The notes beneath the pieces are model-generated. The model searched no databases and was not told the origin of the DNA. It saw nothing but the letters and a program-made list of their open reading frames with translations. This document shows, piece by piece, positions 7,031 to 13,797 of a DNA stretch of 13,797 bases. A program made the translations under genes and the position numbers. Source of the stretch: Clostridiaceae bacterium (GTDB taxonomy: Bacteria; Bacillota; Clostridia; Acetivibrionales; DUMC01); assembly GCA_012512865.1 (NCBI GenBank), contig JAAZDH010000362.1, positions 1 through 13,797 of the forward strand, written 5' to 3'. Position 1 is the first letter of the stretch; each line of letters begins with the position of its first letter.

Positions 7031-9457
7031 TTACCCGCACTTGGAAAAACCGCAATTCCTGCACACCACGCATCCGCCCTCGTGCTCCATTTTTTGCCCG
7101 CATTCAGGACAATATACCAGTTTCAACTCTTTCTCAGGGTCGGAGCCCTTGTACTTTGATAGGATTTGCAGCTCTTCCATGTTATTACCGCCATTGTTTT
7201 GCAGGTGCATTACCTTTTCAATTACCCTTCCTATAGCGTCAGGGCAGGACATTACCTTCAGATCCTTTTGCCTGATCGTCGTCGCGCACCTTATTCCCTT
7301 TAACTGCTCCACCAGCGACTTTACATCCAACCCCGCTCTCAGTGCAATTGATACAAGCCTGCTTGTGGCTTCCGATTGTGAAGGACATCCGCCGCCCCTT
7401 CCAAGGTTGGTAAATACTTCGCATATACCGTGTTCATCGTAATTTACCGTTATATAGAGATTGCCGCAGCCAATCCTTACTTTTTCGGTAAAGCCGGTGG
7501 TGATATCGGGCCTGGGTCTTGGAACAACATGGCTTATTCCCGGTTTACCCTGGGCATCCGTGCTTGCCCCGCTGTCAGCCATTTTCCCGGTTTCGTGTCT
7601 TTCTTTTCTTTCCATTTTCGTTCTTGCTTCAGCAGCCAACATATCTCCTCTCATCTCTTTTCTTTCTGCAACGCTTTCAATACATTCTCTTGCCTCGCTG
7701 CCTTTCCTTTCTTCCCTTGCCTCCTTTCCCTTCACGCTCCCGATATTCAACACCTGGCTGTCCCTGCTGCCGTCCCGGTAAATGGTAACCCCCTTGCAGC
7801 CGGTTTCATATGCAAGTTCGTATACCTTCCTGACATCTTCCCTTGTTGCATCATGCCTTAAGTTAACCGTTTTAGACACGGCGTTATCGGTATATTCCTG
7901 GAACGCTGCCTGCATCCTTACATGCCATTCGGGGTCAATATCATGGGATGTAACAAAAACCTTGCGGATATGCGCCGGGATTTCCTCGAAATCCTTTATT
8001 GACCCTTTCTTTGCTATTTGCTTCATCAATTCCTCGGAATAAAAATTATTCCTAATCGCAACTTCCTTGAATACCGGGTTAACCTCAACCAGTTCATCGT
8101 TATCCATTACGTTCCTTATATAGCATATTGCAAAAATAGGCTCTATCCCGCTGGACACCCCGGCTATAATGCTTAAGGTCCCGGTTGGGGCAATAGTGGT
8201 AGTGGTTGCATTTCTCAATTCTATGCCCTTATCCTTGTAAATACTTTTATCATAGAAAGGAAATATTCCCTTTTCCTCTGCCAGCTTTGCGGAAGCTCTC
8301 TTAGATTCATCCTGTATGAATTTCATAACTTCCCCGGCAAGTTCAATCGCCCTTTCCGAGTTATACGGTATATTCATCATGCAAAGCATGTCGGCCCATC
8401 CCATTATGCCAAGACCGATTTTCCGGGTGCCCCTGGCCATTCTTTCAATCTCCTGGAGGGGATACTTGTTGACATCTATTACGTTATCGAGAAAATGCAC
8501 GGCCTTTCTAACGGTGTCTCTCAACTTGTCATAATCCACTTCATATACAGGTTCTCCGTTTTCTGCCTGGTTTTTCTTTAGCATCAAGGTTAGGTTAATA
8601 GAACCTAGGTTGCAGGCTTCAAAAGGAAGGAGAGGTTGCTCTCCGCAAGGATTGGTCGACTCGATCTCTCCCAGTTCAGGGGTGACATTATCCTTGTTCA
8701 GCCTGTCGAGGAATATAATCCCAGGTTCCCCGTTGTTCCAGGCATTATCAACTATCACGTTAAAAATCTCTCTTGCCCTTTCCTTTTCTACGGGCTCCTT
8801 CTTTCTCGGGTCAATCAAATCATATTCTTCATCGTTCATGACTGCTTTCATGAATTCTTCCGTTATGCCTACGCTTATGTTGAAATTTGTTATATCCTTG
8901 TTATCCTGCTTGCATGTTATAAACTCACGGATATCCGGGTGATCCACCCTTAGTATGCCCATGTTTGCGCCCCGCCTTGTCCCTCCTTGCTTTACAGCCT
9001 CGGTGGCGGCATTGAAAACCTTCATAAAACTTACAGGGCCGCTTGCAACTCCTCCCGTGGACTTTACCGATGAACCTTTCGGTCTCAGCTTTGAGAAGCT
9101 GAACCCGGTACCTCCGCCGCTTTTATGTATGAGCGCCGCATTTTTTATGGATTCAAAGATACCTTTCATGGTATCTTCAACGGGAAGGACAAAACATGCG
9201 CTAAGCTGCCCCAGGGGTCTTCCTGCATTCATCAAAGTGGGTGAATTGGGTAAAAATTCCAGGTTGTACATCATTTCAAAGAATTCGTCTTCAATTTCTT
9301 TTAATTTTGATGGGCTTACACGACCTGCATCCGCTTGGGCTATTGCCTTTGCTACTCTCCTGAACATGTCCTCAGGGCTTTCCAGGATTTTGCCGTTCTC
9401 ATCCTTCGCAAGATACCTCTTTTCCAGTACCTTAATGGCATTCTCGGTAAGAGTCAT
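7031..9457 (-). CDS. nrdJ: Adenosylcobalamin-dependent (class II) ribonucleoside-diphosphate reductase
   Basis: This 808-residue protein reduces ribonucleotides to deoxyribonucleotides using a cobalamin-derived radical, without oxygen or a small subunit. The alpha/beta barrel is complete. It has FLPNSPTLMNAG (68-79), Cys88 in LSACF as the first redox cysteine, HKSGGGTGFSFSKLRPKG (111-128), and the radical triad Asn269, Cys271 and Glu273 in NPCGEQ. Cys282 in ACNLGS is the second redox cysteine, and TTTTIAPTGTLS (418-429) is the phosphate-binding loop. A TSCPD domain (about 655-750) follows. The tail has CPEC (783-786) and C796/C799/C802/C807, resembling a zinc ribbon and a reducing tail. Residues about 575-640 form a highly charged, Lys/Glu/Arg-rich linker. 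The start follows AAGGGGG with about 9 bases of spacing. The gene has its own promoter with NrdR boxes and ends at a hairpin. No nrdAB or nrdD is in the window. Confidence 0.98.
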   Translation of the reverse strand: MTLTENAIKVLEKRYLAKDENGKILESPEDMFRRVAKAIAQADAGRVSPSKLKEIEDEFFEMMYNLEFLPNSPTLMNAGRPLGQLSACFVLPVEDTMKGIFESIKNAALIHKSGGGTGFSFSKLRPKGSSVKSTGGVASGPVSFMKVFNAATEAVKQGGTRRGANMGILRVDHPDIREFITCKQDNKDITNFNISVGITEEFMKAVMNDEEYDLIDPRKKEPVEKERAREIFNVIVDNAWNNGEPGIIFLDRLNKDNVTPELGEIESTNPCGEQPLLPFEACNLGSINLTLMLKKNQAENGEPVYEVDYDKLRDTVRKAVHFLDNVIDVNKYPLQEIERMARGTRKIGLGIMGWADMLCMMNIPYNSERAIELAGEVMKFIQDESKRASAKLAEEKGIFPFYDKSIYKDKGIELRNATTTTIAPTGTLSIIAGVSSGIEPIFAICYIRNVMDNDELVEVNPVFKEVAIRNNFYSEELMKQIAKKGSIKDFEEIPAHIRKVFVTSHDIDPEWHVRMQAAFQEYTDNAVSKTVNLRHDATREDVRKVYELAYETGCKGVTIYRDGSRDSQVLNIGSVKGKEAREERKGSEARECIESVAERKEMRGDMLAAEARTKMERKERHETGKMADSGASTDAQGKPGISHVVPRPRPDITTGFTEKVRIGCGNLYITVNYDEHGICEVFTNLGRGGGCPSQSEATSRLVSIALRAGLDVKSLVEQLKGIRCATTIRQKDLKVMSCPDAIGRVIEKVMHLQNNGGNNMEELQILSKYKGSDPEKELKLVYCPECGQKMEHEGGCVVCRNCGFSKCG

Positions 9458-9481
9458 AAGAATGTTTCCCCCTTATTAAAA

Positions 9482-9497
9482 TTACTACATGTAGTGC
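9482..9497 (-). promoter_or_regulatory. NrdR box 1 (leader of nrdJ)
   Basis: The core is the perfect palindrome ACTACATGTAGT (9484-9495). On the minus strand the 16-mer reads GCACTACATGTAGTAA, which fits the NrdR pattern acaCwAtATaTwGtgt at its core positions. It lies just downstream of the predicted transcription start and its centre is 32 bp from that of the second box, three turns of the helix, as in known NrdR box pairs. Confidence 0.75.
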
Positions 9498-9513
9498 TGA
9501 TTAATGTTTTCCG

Positions 9514-9529
9514 GCACAATATATTGTAT
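9514..9529 (-). promoter_or_regulatory. NrdR box 2, overlapping the nrdJ -10 element
   Basis: The perfect palindrome ACAATATATTGT (9516-9527) sits in the minus-strand 16-mer ATACAATATATTGTGC, which matches the NrdR consensus well. It covers the TACAAT -10 hexamer, so NrdR binding would block RNA polymerase. NrdR is the ATP/dATP-sensing repressor of ribonucleotide reductase genes; its own gene is not in the window. Confidence 0.82.
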
Positions 9530-9551
9530 TTGTTTTTAGCTTGCATGTCAA
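9523..9551 (-). promoter_or_regulatory. Sigma-A promoter of nrdJ
   Basis: On the minus strand a perfect -35 TTGACA (9546-9551) is followed, after exactly 17 bp, by -10 TACAAT (9523-9528). Transcription would start near 9516, giving a leader of about 60 bases that carries NrdR box 1. I saw no cobalamin riboswitch in this short leader. Confidence 0.85.
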
Positions 9552-9754
9552 TAGGGGAAATTCGATTTTTTACGCAATTATTTTATTTTGGAACAGGTGT
9601 GTATGACAAAAGAGGTCGAAGTTTATAATGAGAAATATATCAGCAGATATATCCCTGTGCAAACATATCTTGTAATTATGTCCTTATGTAAACATGTAAT
9701 AATGCTTAATATTATTATTATTATTATTTTAATGTTATTTATATTAATATTATA
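9552..9754. other. AT-rich spacer between gatZ and the nrdJ promoter, with ATT microsatellite
   Basis: There is no gene here. A run of about six ATT units at 9710-9728 is followed by further AT-only sequence (TATTAATATTATATTAATA type, 9740-9759) that can fold on itself just after the gatZ stop codon. A conventional GC-rich terminator hairpin with a T run is missing, so where the hydrolase-gatZ transcript ends is unclear. Confidence 0.45.
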
Positions 9755-11062
9755 TTAATAGCCTACGGCATACATGTAATCATCAATATAGTTGATGATC
9801 CTATCCTTGAGCAAGGTCTCCGGCTTGTTTTCCAAGAGCCCGTCCCTTATTTTATTGTACTGGATGGGCATATACTGGCTTACCAGGGTCAAAGGTATAC
9901 CTGTTGAATTCAGGTTTTTTATTAGAATATCAATTGATTTTCTGACCTCCGGGTCGGGCAGGTAATACCTGCACCTGTCCGAGTAACTGTACTTCCTTGC
10001 AAATGCTATTTTCCGGCTATCCCCGTGGTAATGCTTCTCCCAGTTCTCCGGGTTTTTCAGCATGGCTTCATCCAGTGTTTCGATAAACCTTGAAAGCCGT
10101 ACCCCCGGCACATCCCTGAAAAGCTCCTCTTCCATGTGGTTAAGCGCAAAAAGAGCTTCTCTCAATGCAAAGGTCAAGGCAGGTCCCACTTTTAATATGG
10201 CAATCCCATCCTCGACCATCTGTTTTAGCTTTTTTGGTGCCTGGTAATCTGTCGAATGGCCTTCAAAAACAATGCCGGGATACCGGGATAATGCCTTGCA
10301 CAGTTCTTTTGCAGCCTCCCTGTCGTATTCATGAACCCCATCATCTCCAAACTCAACCCCCGGCTGCACCACTACCGCTATGACATTTTCCCATGCCTTT
10401 TCAAGCCCCAATTCCATAAAAGCTTTCCTGAATGTTTTTACGGTATTCTCAAAGTCTTCCGCCCTCGTAACCTGGACGCCCCCATCCTCTTCCTGCGCTC
10501 CTCCCGGGATCGGAACCTCACTGCCGATTACGTAGACAGGCGGCGTTGAACCGGGATGTCTATCCAAAAGATCCTTAAAAGCTTCTTCTGCAAACTTGCA
10601 GAGTCTTGCCCCTCTCCCTGCTATGATTTCCAAATCCAGGGGGGTTGACTTATCATCATCTCCCAGGTGCATGCTTGTATCTATATGTATTTTTGTAAAC
10701 CCGCTCAAAACAAAAAGTCTTATGAGTTCATCGGCTTTTTTCATGGCTTCCCTGGAGTTTTCATTCTTCCATACCAGGGGACCCAGGTGATCACCGCCCA
10801 GGATTAATTTGTCCTGCGGGAAGCCTGTTTTTCTTGCAATGTCATGTATAAATTTACAGAAATCCGAAGGCTTCATGCCGGTATAGCCCCCGAACTTGTT
10901 TACTTGATTTGCGGTTGCTTCAACAAGCAAATAATTGTTGCCCTGCAGGGCGCTTTCCATGCATGCCTCAATAACATAACTGTTGGCGGTGCAGGCAGAG
11001 TAAATCCCTGCTCCCATTCCTCTCTTATTCATAGCAACTATGTCCTTCAAAGGGTGCTTCAT
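9755..11062 (-). CDS. gatZ: GatZ/KbaZ-family protein (tagatose-bisphosphate aldolase non-catalytic subunit or hexose-phosphate 4-epimerase)
   Basis: This is 435 residues, typical of the family, with a complete set of conserved blocks: EATANQVNKFGGYTGM (48-63), GGDHLGP (89-95), IDTSMHLGDD (127-136), EVPIPGGAQ (182-190), VVQPGVEFGDD (231-241), FEGHSTDYQ (266-274) and LKVGPALTFALREALFAL (290-307). In enterobacteria GatZ/KbaZ stabilises the class II aldolase GatY/KbaY that splits tagatose 1,6-bisphosphate. Other family members act alone, for example as tagatose 6-phosphate 4-epimerases. The acidic, His-containing blocks look like an intact sugar-phosphate/metal site, and no gatY is in the window, so a stand-alone enzyme is plausible. 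It follows the hydrolase gene by 63 bp on the same strand and is probably cotranscribed. The ribosome binding site is weak (AAAGG about 14 bases upstream). Confidence 0.9.
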   Translation of the reverse strand: MKHPLKDIVAMNKRGMGAGIYSACTANSYVIEACMESALQGNNYLLVEATANQVNKFGGYTGMKPSDFCKFIHDIARKTGFPQDKLILGGDHLGPLVWKNENSREAMKKADELIRLFVLSGFTKIHIDTSMHLGDDDKSTPLDLEIIAGRGARLCKFAEEAFKDLLDRHPGSTPPVYVIGSEVPIPGGAQEEDGGVQVTRAEDFENTVKTFRKAFMELGLEKAWENVIAVVVQPGVEFGDDGVHEYDREAAKELCKALSRYPGIVFEGHSTDYQAPKKLKQMVEDGIAILKVGPALTFALREALFALNHMEEELFRDVPGVRLSRFIETLDEAMLKNPENWEKHYHGDSRKIAFARKYSYSDRCRYYLPDPEVRKSIDILIKNLNSTGIPLTLVSQYMPIQYNKIRDGLLENKPETLLKDRIINYIDDYMYAVGY

Positions 11063-11125
11063 ATGTATTACCAGCCTTTCTGATAATCTTGCCTAAGTCC
11101 GATTTAACTTTCTTTATTTATCCTG

Positions 11126-11854
11126 TTAAAGCTCTATTTCCGCAATATAAGGCCTGTGGTCCGAGGTGGTTTCCGCTGGAACCATGGATGATAGCACCTT
11201 TATATTCCTTGATACAAAAATATAGTCTATCTTTATTTCCGGAGCATCGGACGGAAAGGTAAGCAATTTATCATTACCTGGGCCGGCACTCGGGCCTGCC
11301 GTATCCTTTAAAACTTCAAAAATCGGTACCAGCCTTTCGTCATCCGGTTCCATGTTCAAGTCCCCCATAAATATTAAAGGGCCTTTATCGGTTTTCATCA
11401 ATTCCAGCGTCTTCTTCACCGCGTTAAGCTTTTCGCTGTTTGCAAGCCCGTAATGGCTGACATATACGTTCAGCCCGCCATTGACATCCAACCTTGCCTT
11501 CAGTATGCAGCGGGTTTCATAATATGCATCTTCATCCTTAACAGGCGGATCCTCGATCATGCGGGTTTCTGCATATATTATCGGAAACCTTGAAAGCAAT
11601 GCATTGCCATAAGGGCCGCTATCAAAATCAATGGCCTTTGCAAAGTAATAATGGTAACCAAGCATTTCTGCAAGGGTCTGTTCCTGGCCGGTAAAAAACT
11701 GCTCCGCGTTGCCAAGCCCGCGAACTTCATTCAAACCCACAATATCAGGTCCATATTTTTGTATTACCCTGCCGGCATCACGTACATTTATTTTTTTATC
11801 ATTGTTGAAATTGCGGCCTGAGCAAATATTGTAACTCATAATTTTCAATATCAT
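11126..11854 (-). CDS. Endonuclease/exonuclease/phosphatase (EEP) family metal-dependent hydrolase
   Basis: From the ATG at 11854 the protein has 242 residues and the full EEP (DNase I-like) motif set: SYNICSG (7-13, Asn9), GLNEVRG (40-46, metal-binding Glu43), YGNALLSRFPI (82-92), VSHYGL (132-137, His134), GDLNMEP (164-170, Asp165 and Asn167), IDYIFVS (209-215, Asp210) and TSDHRPYIAEI (230-240, Asp232 and catalytic His233). The substrate may be nucleic acid, a phospholipid or a phosphosugar; family membership alone does not tell. There is no signal peptide. I chose this start because GGAGG (11861-11865) is ideally spaced and the fold begins at once. The frame is open further up, to an ATG at 11932, which would add 26 residues of a hexapeptide repeat. 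gatZ lies 63 bp downstream. Confidence 0.9.
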   Translation of the reverse strand: MILKIMSYNICSGRNFNNDKKINVRDAGRVIQKYGPDIVGLNEVRGLGNAEQFFTGQEQTLAEMLGYHYYFAKAIDFDSGPYGNALLSRFPIIYAETRMIEDPPVKDEDAYYETRCILKARLDVNGGLNVYVSHYGLANSEKLNAVKKTLELMKTDKGPLIFMGDLNMEPDDERLVPIFEVLKDTAGPSAGPGNDKLLTFPSDAPEIKIDYIFVSRNIKVLSSMVPAETTSDHRPYIAEIEL

Positions 11855-11869
11855 GGGTATCCTCCTGTT

Positions 11870-11959
11870 TTTAAGCATTTTCCCATTCCATGGCATCTTT
11901 CCATCTTGCAGCGTTTTTCCATCTCGTAGCATCTTTCCATCCCATGGCGTCTTGCCATC
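11870..11959 (-). repeat. Five tandem copies of an 18-bp repeat upstream of the EEP hydrolase start
   Basis: Read on the minus strand the units are GATGGCAAGACGCCATGG (11959-11942), GATGGAAAGATGCTACGA (11941-11924), GATGGAAAAACGCTGCAA (11923-11906), GATGGAAAGATGCCATGG (11905-11888) and the diverged AATGGGAAAATGCTTAAA (11887-11870). Units 1 and 4 share the CCATGG ending. The length is a multiple of three and the frame is open and in phase with the hydrolase, encoding DGK(T/M)(P/L)x hexapeptides. In that frame two TAA stops lie about four codons before the first unit. The array ends 5 bases before the GGAGG of the chosen start, so it is either an N-terminal extension or part of the mRNA leader. 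Confidence 0.9.
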
Positions 11960-12009
11960 TTTGATTATCCCTTATTAGCCGATGTAATATTTTGCCTTGT
12001 ATTGGCATA

Positions 12010-12038
12010 TTGGCAAATAATTAAAACTAAAGTATAAT
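12010..12038 (+). promoter_or_regulatory. Sigma-A promoter of the DUF4015 gene
   Basis: TTGGCA (12010-12015) and a perfect TATAAT (12033-12038) are exactly 17 bp apart. Transcription would start near 12045, giving a leader of about 150 bases before the ATG at 12194. Confidence 0.8.
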
Positions 12039-12115
12039 AGTATTTATCTTATTTAACCTGCAGATTATTAAACTTGGAGATATTTATATTTTAACACATA
12101 CTAATGGTAAATCAA

Positions 12116-12157
12116 CAAGCAGGACCGGCTGGATATTGCTTGGAAAACTGCTGCTTG
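12116..12157 (+). promoter_or_regulatory. Possible hairpin in the leader of the DUF4015 gene
   Basis: CAAGCAG (12116-12122) can pair with CTGCTTG (12151-12157) around a 28-base loop; the sequence after it is ATTTAAATAAAATT, not a clean U run. It lies in the long leader between the promoter and the start codon. The 7-bp stem is short for its loop, so this may be chance. I recognise no known riboswitch class. Confidence 0.25.
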
Positions 12158-12193
12158 ATTTAAATAAAATTCAATTAACCGGGTGGAGGAATT

Positions 12194-13654
12194 ATGTATT
12201 ACGGCATGGGAAAAAACAAAAGAAAAAAAATATTAATCGTCACATTCATGATTTTAATTATAGCAATTCCCCTGGCAATTTATCTTTATTATAACGGAAG
12301 GAATCAGCGGGACAACCGGGATAACCTGGAAAATAACAGTGATAAAATAGCGTTGGAAGATTCCAATACAAAAGATTCCGGGGATGCCAACAGGGAAGAT
12401 CCGGGCAATAATGCTCAAAACAGCGGGATTAACGGGGATAGCGGCAATCCCGGAAACACCGGGCCGGCAGGAAGTAATGGCAACCGGCAAGACAACAGCT
12501 CGGGGAATACCAACGCTGACAATACTGGTAATACCGGTACTGGCAATAATGAAAACAATTCTGCCGGACAAGCCCCTGGTACCGTATATGTTTCCCCGGT
12601 AAAAAAACCGGATGCCGTAAAAGCCCTCTACCTCACCGGATGGACAGCCGGGACCGCAAGCCGTCTTGATTTTTTTGTAAACCTCGCCAACAAAACTGAA
12701 ATAAATTCATATGTATTAGATATAAAAGATGACGACGGGTACGTGGGATATGAATCCGGCATACCCGCTGTAAGGGAAATAAACGCCTGGAAACACAAGT
12801 ACAACGCTGACAAGGTTATTAAAACCCTGCACGACAATAATATATATCTAATAGGGCGCTTGGTTTGCTTTAAAGACCCGGTGCTTTCATTAAAAAGGGC
12901 GGACCTTGCAGTAAAAAACAAGAATGGCGGCCTTTGGAGAGATAACAATGTTATGACCTGGCTGGATCCTTATAATCGCGATAGCTGGCCATATATTATC
13001 GAAATTGCAAAAGAGGCTGTTCAAAAAGGATTTGACGAGATACAGTTCGACTATATCCGCTTCCCAAATGACGGGGACAAAAGTGCAATGATCTTTAATT
13101 CCGGCGGCGAAGAAAAATACGAAGCAATTAATGAATTCCTGGCATATGCAAGGCGTGAGCTGCCTGATGTTCCCATATCCGCCGATGTTTTCGGAATAAT
13201 CTGCGAAAGCCCCGAAGACACCGAGGATATTGGACAATACCTTGAGCTGATTGGAAAAGACATTGAATATATTTGCCCCATGGTTTACCCTTCCCATTAT
13301 GCTAAAGGACAAGTTGTCAATAATGTTAAATTTCCGAAGCCTGATTTGGAACCATATGCGGTTGTATATAATTCCCTGGTAAAAGCTAAAAACAGGCTTA
13401 CGCAGTTAGAGAATTATAAAGCAGGTATTAGGCCTTATCTTCAGGGTTTTACGGCAACATGGCTAAAACAGGGAAATTACCAGGCATATGGCCCAAAGCA
13501 AATTAGGGAACAAATTCAAGCCGTGTATGATGCAGGTTTAACAGAATGGATTATATGGGATCCATCCTGCAAGTATCCTGAAGAAGCATTTGAATTAGAA
13601 GAGGTTCTCGAAGCAGAAGAAAGCCTTGAGGTAGAAGAAGGGTCTATTCTGTAA
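12194..13654 (+). CDS. Membrane-anchored putative glycoside hydrolase (DUF4015 family)
   Basis: This protein has 486 residues. A basic start (KNKRKK, 7-12) and one hydrophobic segment (13-32) form a signal anchor. A low-complexity Asn/Gly/Asp/Ser linker (about 36-133, with GNTG-type repeats) follows, probably crossing the cell wall. The DUF4015 domain (about 140-463) resembles a (beta/alpha)8 barrel: KALYLTGWTAG (143-153), SYVLDIKDDDGYVGYES (172-188), YLIGRLVCFKDP (218-229), WLDPYNRDSWPYI (256-268), FDEIQFDYIRFPNDG (280-294), ISADVFG (328-334), ICPMVYPSHYA (360-370) and EWIIWDPSCKY (451-461). Acidic residues at strand ends (Asp286, Asp331) are catalytic candidates; the substrate of this family is not known to me. 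The tail (464-486) is strongly acidic. The start follows GGAGGA closely. The gene ends about 25 bp from the convergent 5S gene, with no hairpin terminator of its own. Confidence 0.92.
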   Translation: MYYGMGKNKRKKILIVTFMILIIAIPLAIYLYYNGRNQRDNRDNLENNSDKIALEDSNTKDSGDANREDPGNNAQNSGINGDSGNPGNTGPAGSNGNRQDNSSGNTNADNTGNTGTGNNENNSAGQAPGTVYVSPVKKPDAVKALYLTGWTAGTASRLDFFVNLANKTEINSYVLDIKDDDGYVGYESGIPAVREINAWKHKYNADKVIKTLHDNNIYLIGRLVCFKDPVLSLKRADLAVKNKNGGLWRDNNVMTWLDPYNRDSWPYIIEIAKEAVQKGFDEIQFDYIRFPNDGDKSAMIFNSGGEEKYEAINEFLAYARRELPDVPISADVFGIICESPEDTEDIGQYLELIGKDIEYICPMVYPSHYAKGQVVNNVKFPKPDLEPYAVVYNSLVKAKNRLTQLENYKAGIRPYLQGFTATWLKQGNYQAYGPKQIREQIQAVYDAGLTEWIIWDPSCKYPEEAFELEEVLEAEESLEVEEGSIL

Positions 13655-13679
13655 AACAAAACCTGATAAAAATAAAAAA

Positions 13680-13797
<118 letters not shown>

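Noticed and set aside
8955..9479. 174-codon plus-strand frame antisense to nrdJ
   Set aside because: It mirrors the codon structure of the conserved NrdJ N-terminal region and runs through its promoter side; no RBS or family motif.
9458..9545. Cobalamin riboswitch in the nrdJ leader
   Set aside because: The leader is only about 60 bases, far too short for a B12 riboswitch, and no B12-box-like conserved core is seen.
9710..9730. ATT microsatellite as a CRISPR or origin-type repeat
   Set aside because: Units are only 3 bp, without spacers or DnaA-box-like sequences; it is simple AT-rich low-complexity sequence.
12102..12161. Possible small leader peptide starting MVNQQAGPAG before the DUF4015 gene
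   Set aside because: There is no ribosome binding site ahead of the ATG, it spans only 19 codons, and it shows no runs of a single amino acid that would suggest attenuation.
12890..13312. 140-codon minus-strand frame opposite the DUF4015 gene
   Set aside because: It is antisense to conserved barrel motifs of the DUF4015 domain and has no independent coding evidence.

Overview
The window looks like a chromosomal segment of a low- to mid-GC Clostridia-type Firmicute. This is an inference from several signs: strong GGAGG-type ribosome binding sites, sigma-A promoters, an adenosylcobalamin-dependent (class II) ribonucleotide reductase, and a DUF4015 membrane-anchored glycoside-hydrolase-like protein. 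The 5S rRNA also has a typical Firmicutes-like sequence. No phage, transposase, CRISPR array or tRNA gene was seen, and nothing in the window is clearly a new multi-gene system.

Layout from left to right. (1) Positions 1-4100, minus strand: the N-terminal half (about 1,366 codons, no frame break found) of a very large cyclic beta-1,2-glucan synthase-like protein (NdvB/ChvB family) that runs off the left edge. (2) Positions 4101-5573: an AT-rich gene graveyard. It holds a doubly deleted zinc-dependent phospholipase C-like relic, a VOC/glyoxalase-family gene with two frameshifts, and a third unrecognised relic. (3) Positions 5574-6956, plus strand: yjbQ (UPF0047) followed by an AEC-family (auxin efflux carrier) permease, probably cotranscribed. 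(4) A hairpin terminator at 6975-7017 separates this pair from the convergent nrdJ. (5) Positions 7031-9457, minus strand: nrdJ, with a strong sigma-A promoter whose -10 overlaps one of two NrdR-like boxes spaced 32 bp centre to centre. (6) Positions 9755-11854, minus strand: an endonuclease/exonuclease/phosphatase-fold hydrolase followed by a GatZ/KbaZ-family protein, with no GatY/KbaY partner in the window. Five copies of an 18-bp tandem repeat lie just upstream of the likely start of the hydrolase. (7) Positions 12194-13654, plus strand: a membrane-anchored DUF4015 protein with a clear promoter. It converges, with a gap of about 25 bp, on (8) a 5S rRNA gene on the minus strand at the right edge. 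That is presumably the end of an rRNA operon lying beyond the window.

The genes do not form one pathway. Two loose themes are extracellular or envelope carbohydrate (glucan synthase, DUF4015 protein, GatZ family) and nucleotide metabolism (NrdJ). The best-supported regulatory prediction is NrdR repression of nrdJ. The most unusual structural features are the coding-compatible 18-bp tandem repeat, the orphan GatZ, the Cys/His-rich stretch in the glucan synthase and the pseudogene cluster.
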